NCBI RefSeq assembly: GCF_021462285.1
Contig: NZ_CP082787.1
Coordinates: forward strand, 4,092,001-4,156,000
Length of the DNA: 64,000 nt
Direction: 5' to 3'
DNA from: Serratia entomophila
GTDB lineage: Bacteria > Pseudomonadota > Gammaproteobacteria > Enterobacterales > Enterobacteriaceae
The notes under the pieces were generated by a model. It was not told the DNA's origin, did not search any database, and saw nothing but the letters and a program-made list of their open reading frames with translations. Both the position numbers and the translations under genes were made by a program. How positions within the stretch are numbered: position 1 is the stretch's first letter; the number at the start of each line of letters is the position of its first letter. Of the stretch, positions 9,031-18,229 are shown piece after piece.

Positions 9031-9050
9031 ATGGGCTAACGCGAGACGCC

Positions 9051-11045
9051 TTACTTCAGCAGCGCCTGCGCCTGGGCCACCACGTTGTCCACGGTGAAGC
9101 CGAACTCCTTGAACAGCTGCTCCGCCGGCGCCGACTCACCGAAGGTGGTCATGCCCACGATGGCGCCGTTCAGGCCCACGTACTTGTACCAGTAGTCCGC
9201 GATACCCGCTTCCACCGCCACCCGTGCACTCACCGCCGCCGGCAGCACCGACTCGCGGTACGCCGCATCCTGCTTGTCGAACGCGTCGGTCGACGGCATC
9301 GACACCACGCGCACCTTGCGGCCCGCCGCAGTCAGCTTGTCCGCCGCTTCCACCGTGATGCCCACTTCGGAGCCGGTGGCAATCAGGATGAGCTCCGGCG
9401 TGCCCGCGCAGTCTTTCAGCACGTAGCCGCCGCGGTACACGTTCGCCAGCTGCTCTGCGCTGCGCGGCTGCTGGGTCAGGTTCTGGCGCGAGAACACCAG
9501 CGTGGTCGGGCCGTCGTTGCGCTCGATGCCGTACTGCCAGGCAATCGCCGATTCCACCTGGTCGCACGGGCGCCAGGTGCTCATGTTCGGCGTTACGCGC
9601 AGGCTGGCCAGCTGCTCCACCGGCTGGTGCGTCGGGCCGTCTTCGCCCAGACCGATGGAGTCGTGGGTGTAGACGAACACGTTGCGCAGCTTCATCAGCG
9701 CCGCCATGCGCACCGCGTTGCGCGCGTATTCCACGAACATCAGGAAGGTCGCCGAGTACGGCAGGAAGCCGCCGTGCAGCGCGATGCCGTTGGTGATGGC
9801 GGTCATGCCGAACTCGCGCACGCCGTAGTGGATGTAGTTGCCCGCCGGGTCGACGTTCAGCGCTTTCGAGCCGGACCACATCGTCAGGTTGCTCGGCGCC
9901 AGGTCGGCGGAGCCGCCCAGGAACTCCGGCAGCACCTTGCCGAAGGTTTCCAGCGCGTTCTGCGAGGCCTTGCGGCTGGCGATGTTGGCCGGGTTGGCCT
10001 GCAGCTGCTCAACGAATTTCTGCGCGTCGGCTTTCCAGTTCGCCGGCAGCTCACCGCTCATGCGGCGCGTGAACTCGGCGGCCAGCTCAGGGAAGGCCCT
10101 GGCGTAGGCGGCGAACTTGTCGTTCCAGGCCGCTTCTTTGGCCTGGCCGGCTTCCTTGGCGTCCCACTGGGCATAGATGTCCTGCGGGATTTCAAAGGCG
10201 GCGTATTTCCAGCCCAGGGCTTCGCGGGTGGCGGCCACTTCGGCTGCGCCCAGCGCGGCGCCGTGCACGTCGTGGGTGCCGGCCTTGTTCGGGGAGCCGA
10301 AGCCGATGACGGTCTTGCACATCAGCAGGGACGGCTTGTCGGTGACCTTGCGGGCTTCCTCAATCGCCGCCTTGATGGCGTCCGGGTTGTGGCCGTCGAC
10401 GTTGCGCACCACGTGCCAGCCGTAGGCTTCGAAGCGCAGGGCGGTGTCGTCGGTGAACCAGCCGTCGACGTGGCCGTCGATGGAGATGCCGTTGTCATCG
10501 TAGAAGGCGGTCAGCTTGCCGAGCTTGAGGGTGCCGGCCAGCGAACAGACTTCGTGAGAGATGCCTTCCATCATGCAGCCGTCGCCCATGAAGGCGTAGG
10601 TGTGGTGGTCGACGATGTCGTGGCCCGGGCGGTTGAACTGGGCGCCGAGGGTGCGTTCGGCGATGGCGAAGCCGACGGCGTTGGCGATGCCCTGGCCGAG
10701 GGGGCCGGTGGTGGTTTCAACGCCGGGGGTATAGCCGTATTCCGGGTGGCCCGGGGTTTTGGAGTGCAGCTGGCGGAAGTTTTCCAGCTCGCTCATCGGC
10801 AGGTCGTAGCCGGTGAGGTGCAGCAGGCTGTAAATCAACATGGAGCCGTGGCCGTTGGAGAGCACGAAGCGGTCGCGGTCAGCCCAGTGCGGGTTGGTCG
10901 GGTTGTGGTTCAGGTAGTCACGCCACAGGACTTCGGCGATGTCCGCCATGCCCATCGGGGCGCCCGGGTGGCCGGAATTTGCTTTTTGTACGGCGTCCAT
11001 GCTGAGTGCGCGGATGGCGTTGGCAAGCTCTTTACGAGAGGACAT
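9051..11045 (-). CDS. tktA: Transketolase
   Basis: Transketolase moves two-carbon ketol units between sugar phosphates in the non-oxidative pentose phosphate pathway, using thiamine diphosphate. The 664-aa product has the ThDP motif GDGCMMEG (154-161) ending in the DDNGISID segment, the catalytic histidine regions SGHPGAP (24-30) and SNGHGSM (63-69), and the C-terminal domain ending in [12 protein letters not shown]. Length and sequence match E. coli TktA. Codon use is highly GC3-biased, as expected for a strongly expressed gene. It is divergent from loiP, as in E. coli, but separated from epd by an inserted block. Confidence 0.97.
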   Translation of the reverse strand: MSSRKELANAIRALSMDAVQKANSGHPGAPMGMADIAEVLWRDYLNHNPTNPHWADRDRFVLSNGHGSMLIYSLLHLTGYDLPMSELENFRQLHSKTPGHPEYGYTPGVETTTGPLGQGIANAVGFAIAERTLGAQFNRPGHDIVDHHTYAFMGDGCMMEGISHEVCSLAGTLKLGKLTAFYDDNGISIDGHVDGWFTDDTALRFEAYGWHVVRNVDGHNPDAIKAAIEEARKVTDKPSLLMCKTVIGFGSPNKAGTHDVHGAALGAAEVAATREALGWKYAAFEIPQDIYAQWDAKEAGQAKEAAWNDKFAAYARAFPELAAEFTRRMSGELPANWKADAQKFVEQLQANPANIASRKASQNALETFGKVLPEFLGGSADLAPSNLTMWSGSKALNVDPAGNYIHYGVREFGMTAITNGIALHGGFLPYSATFLMFVEYARNAVRMAALMKLRNVFVYTHDSIGLGEDGPTHQPVEQLASLRVTPNMSTWRPCDQVESAIAWQYGIERNDGPTTLVFSRQNLTQQPRSAEQLANVYRGGYVLKDCAGTPELILIATGSEVGITVEAADKLTAAGRKVRVVSMPSTDAFDKQDAAYRESVLPAAVSARVAVEAGIADYWYKYVGLNGAIVGMTTFGESAPAEQLFKEFGFTVDNVVAQAQALLK

Positions 11046-11283
11046 GTTTTACTCCAGGTCGGATTAAAAAAGCAGTCAAGTTTTCTATTTTCTCAGACTC
11101 CGCATTAAAACGGCAATCCCTAATGCCAAATGAGAGCGAGTTCACAACTTATTAGCACGATCGGACGGTTTTTCGGAATAACACTATTCTTGTCGCACCT
11201 GACGTACACTAGGCTCATGCGACAATATTTCCCCAAAGGAAAATGGCACCTTTCCCTTGTTACCATCACAGGAACATAGCGTT

Positions 11284-12036
11284 ATGAAAATCCATACCTC
11301 TTTGATTGCATTAAGCATTGCCACCTTGGTAAGCGGCTGTCAAAACCTGAACACCGATACGCTGATGCAGTCTGGCGCGCAGGCGTTTCAGGCGGCGACG
11401 CTAAGCAACAACGACGTCAAAACCCTGAGTGATAAATCCTGCGCAGAGATGGACAGCAAGGCACAAATCGCGCCTGCCGACAGCACCTACGCCAAACGCC
11501 TGAGCAAAATCTCGGCGGCGCTGGGGGATAATATCAACGGCACGCCGGCCAACTATAAGGTTTACGTGACCAAAGACGTCAACGCCTGGGCGATGGCCAA
11601 CGGCTGCATCCGCGTATACAGCGGCCTGATGGACATGATGACCGACAACGAAGTGGAAGGCGTGCTGGGCCACGAAATGGGCCACGTGGCGCTGGGGCAT
11701 ACCCGCAAAGCGATGCAGGTCGCCTACGGCACCGTAGCGCTGCGCACCGCGGCCTCTTCCGCCGGCGGCATCATCGGCTCGCTGTCGCAGTCGCAGCTGG
11801 CGGACATCGGCGAAAAGCTGGTGAACGCCCAGTTCTCGCAGAAGCAGGAAAGCGAAGCGGATGACTATTCATTCGATCTGATGAAACAGCGCGGCATCGA
11901 TCCCAACGGCCTGGCCACCAGCTTTGAAAAACTGGCGAAAATGGAAGCCGGCCGCCAGAGCAGCCTGTTCGACGATCACCCCTCCTCCGAAGCGCGCGCG
12001 CAGCACATTCGCGACCGCATCGCGGCAGGCAAGTAA
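11284..12036 (+). CDS. loiP: Metalloprotease LoiP (YggG), M48 family lipoprotein
   Basis: LoiP is an outer-membrane, inward-facing zinc metallopeptidase induced in E. coli by low osmolarity. This 250-aa protein has a lipoprotein signal peptide with lipobox LVSGC (Cys19), the zinc motif HEMGH (130-134) and the third zinc ligand region ESEADDY (about 189-195). A late DDHPSSEAR motif typical of M48 peptidases is also present. The ATG at 11284 is preferred over 11257 because it opens the signal peptide and has AGGA upstream. It faces away from tktA, with a 238-base shared promoter region between them. Confidence 0.95.
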   Translation: MKIHTSLIALSIATLVSGCQNLNTDTLMQSGAQAFQAATLSNNDVKTLSDKSCAEMDSKAQIAPADSTYAKRLSKISAALGDNINGTPANYKVYVTKDVNAWAMANGCIRVYSGLMDMMTDNEVEGVLGHEMGHVALGHTRKAMQVAYGTVALRTAASSAGGIIGSLSQSQLADIGEKLVNAQFSQKQESEADDYSFDLMKQRGIDPNGLATSFEKLAKMEAGRQSSLFDDHPSSEARAQHIRDRIAAGK

Positions 12037-12043
12037 TCACGAG

Positions 12044-12070
12044 AACGCCCGGCGAGCGCCGGGCGTTTTT
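12044..12070 (+). terminator. Rho-independent terminator after loiP
   Basis: A GC-rich hairpin (AACGCCCGG / CCGGGCGTT) ending in TTTTTC lies eight bases after the loiP stop. The same hairpin lies just beyond the 3' end of the converging aromatic cluster, but without a T-tract on that strand. Confidence 0.85.
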
Positions 12071-12077
12071 CATTAGC

Positions 12078-13721
12078 TCAGTACAAGGTCTTCTGCGGCG
12101 GCCCGGCAAAGGTCAGCGGCCCAACGCTTTTCATGTCCACTTCGACCACCGACGGCCCCGGATAGTTGATAGCCTCCGCCAGCACGCCGTTGAACTGCGC
12201 CGCATCGTCCACCTTCCAGGCCTTCAGCCCCATCGCCTCGGCGACCTGGGTAAAGGCCGGCGTGTGCAGCTCGTTGTAGTACTGACGCCCGGCAAAATAC
12301 TTGTCCTGAATGCCGCGCATCACGCCGTAACCGCCGTCGTTCATGATCAACAGCGTGATATTCACCTGCTCCTGCGCCATGGTCGCCAGCTCGCCCAGCC
12401 CCAGCGCCAATCCGCCGTCGCCCACCAGCCCCACCACCTTGCGCTGCGGGTTGGCGATCGCGGTGCCGATCGCCATCGGCAGCCCCATGCCGATGGCCCC
12501 GGCCAACGAATGAATGTTGCACAGCGGCGAGATGGCGCGGAACAGGCGGCTGCCCCACACGCTGCCGGACACGGTGATGTCGCGCACCAGCAACCCGTCC
12601 TGCGGAAGCGCCGCGTCGATGGCGTCGTTGAGCTTAACGTACTCGCCGGACTGCTGGCGCAGCGCGCTTTCCGCCTGCTGCACCGCGCGGGCTATTTCTG
12701 CATCCCAGGCGGCGTTTACCTTTTCGGCCGGGCTCAGCCGCGCCGCCAGCGCATCGAGCAGCGCCGCGCAGTCGCCGTTGACCTGTTCGTCGGCCAGATA
12801 ATTGCGGTTGGCCGCCGCCGGATCGATGTCTATTTGCACCAGCGGCCGCGGCAGCGGCAGCGTCCAGGTGCGGGTTTCGTTGCTGCGCAGGCGCGAACCG
12901 GCCACCAGCGTCAGGTCGCATTGGCTCAAAATCGCCTCTATGCTCGGCGAATTGTGGAACGCCCGCAGGCTGCGCGGGTGGCTGTCCGGCAGGATGCCGC
13001 GCCCATGGGTGCTGGAGATCACCGCCACCCCGGCGTCCGCCAGCTTGCGCACCGCAGCGCCGCAGGCCAGCGCGCCGCCGCCCAGCCACAGCAGCGGCCG
13101 CTTGGCCTGCTTCAGCCGCTGGTAAAGGCGTTCCGCCGCCTGCGGATCCGCCGCCGGCAGCGCAGCCGGCGACAGCGGCCGGCTCAGCACCGCGCTGGAG
13201 ACCAGGCTACTCTGAATATCGATCGGAATTTCCACCGCCACCGGGCCGCAGGGCACCGTCTGCGCGTCCTGGATAGCCCGTTGGATCACCGCCACCGCCT
13301 GCTCCGGAGAGTTGACGCGGTAAGCGCGCTTGGAGCAGGCGCTGAGGAAACCGAGCTGATCGCGGGTTTCGTGAATAAACCCGGCGTCGGCGTCCAGATA
13401 GGCCTTTTCCACCTGGCCGGTGATGTGCAACAGCGGGGTATTGGCGTTGAGCGCCTCAATCATCGCGCCGACCGCATTGCCCGCGCCGGCGCCGGTGCTG
13501 GTCAGCGCCACCCCCAGGCCGGAGAAGCGGCCGTGAGCGTCGGCCATGGTGACCGCGCCCGCTTCACCGCGTGCCGGTACGAAGCGGATCGCGCCGCGCT
13601 GCCCCACCGCATCGGCAATCGGCAGATTATGAATCGAAATGATGCCGTACATCGCCGACACCTCGTACTGTTCCAGAGTCCGGGCTATCGCCTCGCCAAC
13701 CGTTATTTTATCGCTCATCAT
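12078..13721 (-). CDS. ThDP-dependent 2-oxoacid decarboxylase/acetolactate synthase-like enzyme
   Basis: This 547-aa protein has the three-domain ThDP enzyme fold. The N-terminal PYR domain carries the cofactor-activating Glu in RGEAGA (E53). The PP domain has GDGGLALG (434-441) and NDGG about 28 residues later. The sequence resembles proteins annotated as acetolactate-synthase-like or 5-guanidino-2-oxopentanoate decarboxylase rather than anabolic IlvB. It is the last gene of the aromatic cluster, after an aldehyde dehydrogenase gene, so decarboxylation of a 2-oxo acid from ring cleavage to an aldehyde is a reasonable inference. Two ATGs overlap at 13721 and 13718, both served by AAGGCGG. Confidence 0.75.
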   Translation of the reverse strand: MMSDKITVGEAIARTLEQYEVSAMYGIISIHNLPIADAVGQRGAIRFVPARGEAGAVTMADAHGRFSGLGVALTSTGAGAGNAVGAMIEALNANTPLLHITGQVEKAYLDADAGFIHETRDQLGFLSACSKRAYRVNSPEQAVAVIQRAIQDAQTVPCGPVAVEIPIDIQSSLVSSAVLSRPLSPAALPAADPQAAERLYQRLKQAKRPLLWLGGGALACGAAVRKLADAGVAVISSTHGRGILPDSHPRSLRAFHNSPSIEAILSQCDLTLVAGSRLRSNETRTWTLPLPRPLVQIDIDPAAANRNYLADEQVNGDCAALLDALAARLSPAEKVNAAWDAEIARAVQQAESALRQQSGEYVKLNDAIDAALPQDGLLVRDITVSGSVWGSRLFRAISPLCNIHSLAGAIGMGLPMAIGTAIANPQRKVVGLVGDGGLALGLGELATMAQEQVNITLLIMNDGGYGVMRGIQDKYFAGRQYYNELHTPAFTQVAEAMGLKAWKVDDAAQFNGVLAEAINYPGPSVVEVDMKSVGPLTFAGPPQKTLY

Positions 13722-13768
13722 CCGCCTTCTTGTATGTTCGTTGTAGGGTTACGCGCAGTGGACCGATT

Positions 13769-15238
13769 CTAGTCACTCCAGCGGTTCACCTGATGGCTCA
13801 GCGCCAGATACAGGCTTTTTTGCTGCATGTAGGCTTTGATGCCGTGCAGGCCCTTTTCGCGGCCCAGACCGCTTTCCTTAAAACCGCCAAACGGCGTGGA
13901 AATAGAAAATGTCTTGTAGGTGTTGATCCAGACGGTGCCGGTTTCCAGGCTGTCCGCCAGCGCCATGGCGCGCGGGAAGTCACGGGTCCAGATGCCGGCC
14001 GCCAGCCCGTAGACCGAATCGTTGGCCTGCTCGATGAGCTGCTGCTCGTCGTCAAACGGCAACGCCACCAGCACCGGGCCGAAAATCTCTTCCTGGCAAG
14101 CGCGGGCGTCGTTGTTCAAACCTTCGATAATGGTCGGCAGGTAGTAACTGCCGCCCGCCAGCAACGGGTCCGCCGGTGCTTCGCCGCCGATCGTCACCTG
14201 CCCGCCTTCTTCGCGCGCCAGCGCCACGTAGTCCGCCACGCTCTGGCGGTGTTTTTCGCCGATCAGCGGGCCGAGATGCACCCCCGGCACCAGCGGATTG
14301 CCGATGCGCAGCCCGGCCGTCAGTTCGATCAGGCGCGCCAGCAGCGGTTGATAGAGCGAGCGGTGCACAAACAGCCGCGAACCGGCGATGCACGCCTGCC
14401 CGGCAGAGCTGAAGATGCCGTAGCAGATGCCGCGCGCCGCCTGTTCCACGTCGGCGTCTTCCAGCACGATGGTCGGCGATTTGCCGCCCAGCTCCAGCGA
14501 GGTCGGGATCAGCTTGTCGGCGGCGATGTGCGCCAGATGGCGTCCGGTGCCGGTGCCGCCGGTAAAGGAAATCTTTTTCACTAACGGGTGGCGCGCCAGC
14601 GCCTCGCCGATCACCGAGCCTTTGCCCGGCAGCACGCTGAACACCCCGGCGGGCAGACCGGCCTGTTCGAACAGCTCCGCCAGCTTCAGCGCCATCAGCG
14701 GCGTGGCCTCGGCCGGTTTGAGTATCACCGCATTGCCCGCCGCCAACGCCGGCGCCACCTTCTGCATTTCGCTGGCGATCGGCGAGTTCCATGGCGTAAT
14801 GGCGGCGATCACCCCCATCGGCTGATACTGACTCAGCGTCATCACTTCGGCGCTGCGCTGGGTCGGCAGCTCGCCCTCCAGCACCTCGCAGGCGGCGGCA
14901 AAATAGCGCGCGGTGGCGGCGGCGCTGGCCACCAGGCCACGGGTTTCCGCCAGCGGTTTGCCGTTGTCGCGGGTTTGCAGCTCCGCCAATTGCTCCTGCT
15001 GCGCCAGGATCAGGTTGCTGACGCGGTAAAGGATCGCCGCGCGCTGATGCGGCATCAGCCCGCGCCAGCTCGGCGCGCGCCAGGCGCGTTCCGCCGCTTC
15101 CACCGCCTCGTTCACATCTTCGATGCCGGCGGCGCGCAGCCGCGCGTTGACGCTGCCGTCGGCCGGAAATACCGAAACCATCTCTTCACCGCGCCCATCA
15201 CGCCAGCGGCCGGCGACAAAAATCTTTAACCTTTCCAT
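13769..15238 (-). CDS. NAD(P)+-dependent aldehyde dehydrogenase
   Basis: This 489-aa protein is a full-length ALDH superfamily member. It shows the nucleotide-binding stretch FTGGTGTGR, the catalytic Glu in LELGGKSP and the nucleophilic Cys in GQACIAGSR, plus the C-terminal PFGGFKESGLGRE. It oxidises an aldehyde to a carboxylic acid in the cytoplasm. Its position between the ThDP decarboxylase-like gene and the aspartate-dehydrogenase-like gene suggests it acts on an aldehyde made from the ring-cleavage product, for example a muconic semialdehyde or a decarboxylation product. The spacing of 16 bases to the upstream gene fits one operon. Confidence 0.9.
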   Translation of the reverse strand: MERLKIFVAGRWRDGRGEEMVSVFPADGSVNARLRAAGIEDVNEAVEAAERAWRAPSWRGLMPHQRAAILYRVSNLILAQQEQLAELQTRDNGKPLAETRGLVASAAATARYFAAACEVLEGELPTQRSAEVMTLSQYQPMGVIAAITPWNSPIASEMQKVAPALAAGNAVILKPAEATPLMALKLAELFEQAGLPAGVFSVLPGKGSVIGEALARHPLVKKISFTGGTGTGRHLAHIAADKLIPTSLELGGKSPTIVLEDADVEQAARGICYGIFSSAGQACIAGSRLFVHRSLYQPLLARLIELTAGLRIGNPLVPGVHLGPLIGEKHRQSVADYVALAREEGGQVTIGGEAPADPLLAGGSYYLPTIIEGLNNDARACQEEIFGPVLVALPFDDEQQLIEQANDSVYGLAAGIWTRDFPRAMALADSLETGTVWINTYKTFSISTPFGGFKESGLGREKGLHGIKAYMQQKSLYLALSHQVNRWSD

Positions 15239-15254
15239 ATTCTGCTCCCGCCGT

Positions 15255-16049
15255 TCAGGCGATAAAGCCGCCGTCGATCAGACGGCGACAGGCTTGCACC
15301 GCGCTCAGCGCCGCCAGGGTGGATGTCTTGGGGTTGCTCGCCAACGGATTGCCGCTCAACTCAATGTGGAACTCCCCGAAGCTGCCGCACACCTGCAGCC
15401 GGTGAGTGTTGCGGCGCGTCGCGGGATCGACCAGCAGCCGCACCCGGGTGGCGTCCATTCCCATGCCGTTGAGGGCGATGGTCGCCGCCACGTTGGCGTT
15501 GGCCGGGAACAGCCGCGCCGCCTCGCGCGCCGAGCCTTCGAAAAAGACCTGAGCTTCGTTCACCGCATCAAGGTCGATCAGCTGCTCCGCCATGCTGCCG
15601 CGCCAGCTGGCCGGGCTTTTGCACGCCTGATAAGTCACGCTGTCCAGCCCGCCCTCGCGCGCCGAAGCCAGCCCGTCCATGCCCGCCACCGCTCCGGACA
15701 GCACGATCACCTGCCCCCGGTGTTGCCGGCAGGCCAGTTGCAGCCGCTGCTGCAGCGCCGCATCCGCCAGCGCGCCGGTGGAGATCACCGCCAGTGGCCA
15801 GCCGCGCTTCACGACCGCTTCGCCAAATTCCGCCACCGCCTGCTGGCTGGCGCACTCCAGCACTAAATCCGGCCGTTCGGCACATTGTTCGGGATGGGTC
15901 AGCGCCTGCACCCGGCCGCCAAAGGCGCGGTCGATCGCCGCATGATGAGCCGCGCGCGCCAGGATCCAGCCGACCGTGACGCCGTCCGGCAGCCGGGCCA
16001 GCACTTCCTGCGCCATCGCGCCGTAGCCAATCATCATGATCTTCTTCAT
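15255..16049 (-). CDS. Aspartate dehydrogenase (NadX)-like protein
   Basis: This 264-aa protein matches the L-aspartate dehydrogenase family: Rossmann motif MIGYGAMAQE (G8, G10), the GAVAGMDGL segment, KSPASWRG, FPANANVAATIAL and NPKTSTLAALS near the C-terminus. The family catalytic His is probably H216 in NTHRL. Known members oxidise L-aspartate to iminoaspartate for NAD synthesis or degradation. Here it sits inside a ring-cleavage operon, so it may instead reduce or oxidise an imino or oxo acid intermediate. That function is unproven. It lies 16 bases after the preceding SDR gene. Confidence 0.8.
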   Translation of the reverse strand: MKKIMMIGYGAMAQEVLARLPDGVTVGWILARAAHHAAIDRAFGGRVQALTHPEQCAERPDLVLECASQQAVAEFGEAVVKRGWPLAVISTGALADAALQQRLQLACRQHRGQVIVLSGAVAGMDGLASAREGGLDSVTYQACKSPASWRGSMAEQLIDLDAVNEAQVFFEGSAREAARLFPANANVAATIALNGMGMDATRVRLLVDPATRRNTHRLQVCGSFGEFHIELSGNPLASNPKTSTLAALSAVQACRRLIDGGFIA

Positions 16050-16065
16050 CTTTCAGCCCCTGCGG

Positions 16066-16860
16066 TTACAGATGACGGTTAAAACCGCCGGAAACGTCCA
16101 GCGCCGCCCCGGTGGTAAAGGAAGCCAGCGGCGAAGCGAGGAACAGCAGCGCCTGCGCCGGCTCCTGCGGTTTGCCGAGGCGCTTCATCGGAATGCCGCG
16201 CCGTTCGGCGATCGCCGCCGTCCACTGCTCCCAGCTCTGATCCTGGTCGCTGCGCGCCTCGAAGCGGCGGCGCCATTGTCCGGACTCCACCATGCCCAGC
16301 AGGATAGAGTTGACGCGGATGCCCTTCTCCACCAGCTCTTTCGACAGCGTCAGCGTCATATTGAGCAGCGCCGCACGCGCCGCCGAGGTGGCGATCATGT
16401 GCTCCTCCGGCTGCAGCGCCAGCAGCGAATTCACGCAGGTGATCGAGGCGATGTCCGAGCGTTCCAGCGCCGGCAGGAACGCCTGCACCGGATTGATGAC
16501 GCCGAACAGCTTCAGTTCGGCCTCGTGCAGCCAGGCCTCGCGCGGGGTCTGGTCAAAGTGGGCGACAAAGCCCTGGCCGGCGTTGTTGATCAGCAGATCT
16601 ACGCCGCCGAAATGCGCCGTCACCTGGGCGGCGAACTGCGCCACCTGCTGCGCATCCAGCACGTCGCAGCGCAGCGCCAGGATGTCAGCCCGAGGAAACT
16701 CGTCGCGCAGGCGGGTTTCCGCGCCGGCCAGCTTCTCCCTATCGCGGCCGCAGAACGCCACCTTAGCCCCTTCAGCCAGCAGCAGCCGCAGGGTTTCAAA
16801 GCCGATGCCCGACGAGCCGCCGGTCACCACCGCCACCCGTTTTTCAAGCTGAAAGTTCAT
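16066..16860 (-). CDS. SDR-family protein lacking the canonical YxxxK active site
   Basis: This 264-aa protein has the SDR cofactor motif TGGSSGIG (13-20), NNAG (92-95) and a catalytic-type Ser (S145 in CVNSLLA). Counting from that serine, the catalytic Tyr position is T158 and the Lys position is R162 (ATSAARAALL), so YxxxK reads TxxxR. The other SDR in this cluster (22591-23346) has S145, Y158 and K162 at the same positions. It may bind NAD(P) but work by another mechanism. Its ATG overlaps the hydrolase stop codon by four bases, so it is translationally coupled. Confidence 0.85.
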   Translation of the reverse strand: MNFQLEKRVAVVTGGSSGIGFETLRLLLAEGAKVAFCGRDREKLAGAETRLRDEFPRADILALRCDVLDAQQVAQFAAQVTAHFGGVDLLINNAGQGFVAHFDQTPREAWLHEAELKLFGVINPVQAFLPALERSDIASITCVNSLLALQPEEHMIATSAARAALLNMTLTLSKELVEKGIRVNSILLGMVESGQWRRRFEARSDQDQSWEQWTAAIAERRGIPMKRLGKPQEPAQALLFLASPLASFTTGAALDVSGGFNRHL

Positions 16861-17675
16861 GGTTGAATCGCTCCCGTAAAGTCCTGCACATAGCGGTTAA
16901 AACAGGCCGGCGCATCGAGATAGCTGGCGTGGCCGGCGCCTTCGATCAGGCGCAGCGGTGCGTCCTGCTCCTGCGCCAGGCGGCCCGCGCCCTCCGGCGG
17001 CGTAATGCTGTCTTCATCGCCGCACCACACTTCCAGCGGCCCGCGATAACGCGCCAGATAGCGGCCAATGTCGTCGTTGGCCAACATCCAGGCGGCGCTG
17101 AGAAAACCGTCGGGATCGAGCTGCTGCATGCCGCTGCGCACCCAGGCGATATTTTGCGGATCCGTCCCCTCACGCAGCAGCGCCGCCGCCCGTTGCTCGC
17201 CGTAGCCCTGCGGCCCCAGCGTTTCCATCATCCGTTTGCGCTGGCCATACACCTGCCGCCGTTTTTCTTCCGGCGCGCTGGCGTAGCCCTGCGCCGGATC
17301 CGCCAGCACCAGCCCGCACAGCCCGTCCGGGTAGCCGGCGGCGTAGGCGCTGCCGATCAGCGCGCCGAGCGAATGCCCGACGATCAGCGGCTGTTCCAAC
17401 CGCAGTTCTGCCACCAGCGCCGCCAGCGCCGCGGCATAGTCGGCCGCATCCGCCGCCCCAGCGGCCAGCGGCAGGCTGCCGCCGTAGCCCGGTGCATCCC
17501 AGGCCAACAGGCGGTGGCCGTCGATCAGGCCGCGATCGCTGAACTGCCTGATCCACGACGCCGAGCTCGAGCTGATGCCGTGCAGCAGTACCACCGGCCG
17601 CCCGTGCCCGGCCTCGCGCCAGCTCAGGGTATAGCCCCCGCAGCGCGCCTGCTGGCGTTGCGCCAGGCCGCTCAT
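16857..17675 (-). CDS. Alpha/beta hydrolase, possible C-C bond hydrolase
   Basis: This 272-aa protein has an alpha/beta-hydrolase fold with the oxyanion motif LLHGISSSSASW (30-41), nucleophile elbow GHSLG (Ser102), acid D222 in GDEDS and His249 in GAGHASYLD. Meta-cleavage pathways use such enzymes to hydrolyse the ring-fission product, which suits its position after extradiol dioxygenase genes, but lactonase or esterase activity cannot be excluded. The ATG at 17675 overlaps the cupin stop (TGATG), preferred over an upstream frame start at 17756 inside the cupin gene. Confidence 0.85.
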   Translation of the reverse strand: MSGLAQRQQARCGGYTLSWREAGHGRPVVLLHGISSSSASWIRQFSDRGLIDGHRLLAWDAPGYGGSLPLAAGAADAADYAAALAALVAELRLEQPLIVGHSLGALIGSAYAAGYPDGLCGLVLADPAQGYASAPEEKRRQVYGQRKRMMETLGPQGYGEQRAAALLREGTDPQNIAWVRSGMQQLDPDGFLSAAWMLANDDIGRYLARYRGPLEVWCGDEDSITPPEGAGRLAQEQDAPLRLIEGAGHASYLDAPACFNRYVQDFTGAIQP

Positions 17676-18199
17676 CAGTTGCGCTTCACTTTGGATAACG
17701 GATGATCCGCCGGGTAAGTCGGGGTTTCCGGCTTGGCGGTGCCCAGCATCACGCACATCAGCGCCTCTTCCTCGCCGTGGTTGAATAACCCGCGATAGAC
17801 GCCGGCCGGCACCGAGATCAGGTCACGCTCTTTCAGCTTGGTCTCGTAATAGTCTTCTCCGTCCTGAATCATCAGCGTGATGCTGCCCTTGAGCATAAAG
17901 AACACTTCTTCCACGTCGTCGTGCAGGTGCAGCGGGCCTTCGCACTTCGACGGCAGCACCATGGTGGAGAAGGTGAAATTGCCCGCCGGAATGGTGTTGG
18001 TGTCGTTGACCACGCCGGTGGCGCCGGTGCCGATGTAGCGCATCTGCGCGCGGCGGTATTTCGGGTCGAAATCGGCCTGGAACTTCAGCGCGTTCCAGTC
18101 GTATTTGCGGCCTTCGAAGCGGGCGATGCGCGATTCCACCCAATTTTCCATCGACAGTTCCTGCGGCTTGACGCCGGCTTTGTTATCAACCTGGGACAT
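17675..18199 (-). CDS. Cupin-domain protein
   Basis: This 174-aa protein has one cupin barrel. The first metal motif reads GPLHLHDDVEEVFFMLKG, with two His and a Glu in order. The second motif (VPAGVYRGLFN) has Arg where metal-binding cupins usually have His, so metal binding may be altered. Function in the cluster is unknown; isomerase, decarboxylase or dioxygenase roles are all seen in cupins. The start at 18199 is supported by GAGGAG nine bases upstream; an ATG at 18214 comes before this Shine-Dalgarno and is less likely. Confidence 0.8.
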   Translation of the reverse strand: MSQVDNKAGVKPQELSMENWVESRIARFEGRKYDWNALKFQADFDPKYRRAQMRYIGTGATGVVNDTNTIPAGNFTFSTMVLPSKCEGPLHLHDDVEEVFFMLKGSITLMIQDGEDYYETKLKERDLISVPAGVYRGLFNHGEEEALMCVMLGTAKPETPTYPADHPLSKVKRN

Positions 18200-18229
18200 G
18201 TTGTCACTCCTCATTGCATCAGACGATTA

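Noticed and set aside
8187..11108. A 973-codon open frame on the plus strand across brnQ and tktA
   Set aside because: It is antisense to the whole of tktA and out of frame with brnQ. The GC-rich third positions of both genes open this frame; the protein is low-complexity (Arg, Val, Gly, Ala, His) without a domain.
12264..13772. Long plus-strand frame opposite the ThDP enzyme gene
   Set aside because: Antisense shadow with Arg/Gln/His-rich low-complexity translation; the minus-strand frame has full ThDP motifs.
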